A DNA stretch of 64,000 bases. Origin: Talinum fruticosum (lineage: Eukaryota > Streptophyta > Magnoliopsida > Caryophyllales > Talinaceae). Positions 63,310-64,000 of the stretch are shown piece after piece. The DNA lies in NCBI GenBank assembly GCA_021018815.1, contig JAITYX010000079.1:992001-1056000 (forward strand), given 5' to 3'. Each line of letters starts with the position of its first letter. Position 1 is the first letter of the stretch. The position numbers and the translations under genes are program-made. The notes beneath the pieces are model-generated. The model did no database searches, had not been told where the DNA came from, and saw only the letters and a program-made list of their open reading frames with translations.

Positions 63310-64000
63310 GAAATGATCTAGAATGCGCTTAAAATATCAAAGAACCTCTTGAATTGTCGGTATGTTCGTTAAGATATTATTTGACAACTTTGCTAAAATT
63401 TCCCAAAAATTACAAAAACACCATGGATAATAGGCTTCATTTGGAAGGACTTGACCACAATGTCTCTTAAACCCCATGGGATGACAACAAAATTCTCTTT
63501 ATGATTTTAGTTTATCTTGAAGATTACCAATTACGATATTGTCATTGTATTTTGGATATTAAAAAGTGACCCCAAAGTACCCAAAAATGAGCATGGTTTG
63601 AGTGTTTTGATGGTGTACAATGGTGTTGAAATGATCTATAAGGGGCCTAAAATAACCAAGAACTTCTTGAATTGTTAGTTGATTCGTTAAGATATCATTT
63701 GAGAACTTCTTGAAAAATTCTCAAAAATTACAAAAAGCATGGATAATAACCTTCATTTTTGGGCCTTGGAAGAACTTGACCACTATGCCTCCGAAACCCT
63801 TTATGATGTTAACTGTATTCTCTTGATGAACTTAGATTATCTTGATGATTACTACTTTTTATATTACCATTGTATTTTGGATCTTAGAAACCGATACAAA
63901 AAAAAAAAAAGAATTAACAAGGTTTGAGTGTATTGATAGTGTATAATAGTGTTTAAATGATCTACAATGCGCCTAAAATAGCTAAGAAACTCTTGATTTC
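63310..64000 (+). repeat. Satellite array, right part, running off the window
   Basis: Two monomers (GATAATAG-type markers at about 63426 and 63742) continue the type A monomer cut by the solo LTR, followed by a B and the start of a further A. The array end is outside the window. Confidence 0.9.

Noticed and set aside
54140..64000. Many 60-78 residue frames on the - strand of the satellite
   Set aside because: The same frame recurs because the monomer repeats; lengths vary with random stops and no domain is seen.

Overview
The window is nuclear DNA of a flowering plant, probably a dicot. It is AT-rich, its genes have many short exons with GT-AG introns, and it carries copia, CACTA and Mutator-like elements plus a long satellite array. 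I cannot name the species from sequence alone.

Left end (1-5.4 kb) is the only ordinary genic part. It holds the last six exons of a spermidine synthase gene (+ strand) and, tail to tail with it, a 14-exon major-facilitator transporter gene (- strand) that reads intact and uses two GC-AG introns.

6.3-9.0 kb holds transposon debris: a copia RNase H fragment, a MITE-like element and a solo LTR.

9-24 kb and 35.6-45.6 kb hold a family of broken copies of a starch phosphorylating enzyme gene (alpha-glucan, water dikinase, GWD). Units A, B and C lie on the - strand and D and E on the + strand. Single exons are recognisable, but frameshifts, stops and rearrangements break every copy. A, D and E share one promoter and first exon. 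B and C share another 5' half that contains a WD40-like exon.

Between the two GWD blocks (about 24-34 kb) sits a decayed Mutator-like region. It has a FAR1-type transposase pseudogene (+ strand) and, tail to tail, a multi-exon Ulp1/C48-protease-like gene (- strand) whose catalytic His and Cys appear to be substituted. A palindromic CpG-rich minisatellite lies between them. Arrays of one approximately 21-bp motif tie the two genes together, and the Ulp1 promoter shares a repeated 17-bp motif with the promoter of GWD unit B.

46.3-49.4 kb is a HAK/KUP potassium transporter pseudogene (+ strand). From 49.5 kb to the window end runs a satellite of approximately 325-bp monomers, broken by two clean insertions: a 4.08-kb CACTA element (50412-54488, target duplication CAA) and a 2.71-kb solo LTR (60600-63309, target duplication GAAAT). 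In both cases the satellite reads through when the insert is removed.

Only the spermidine synthase and the MFS transporter look like working genes. The rest is duplicated, captured or transposed sequence.
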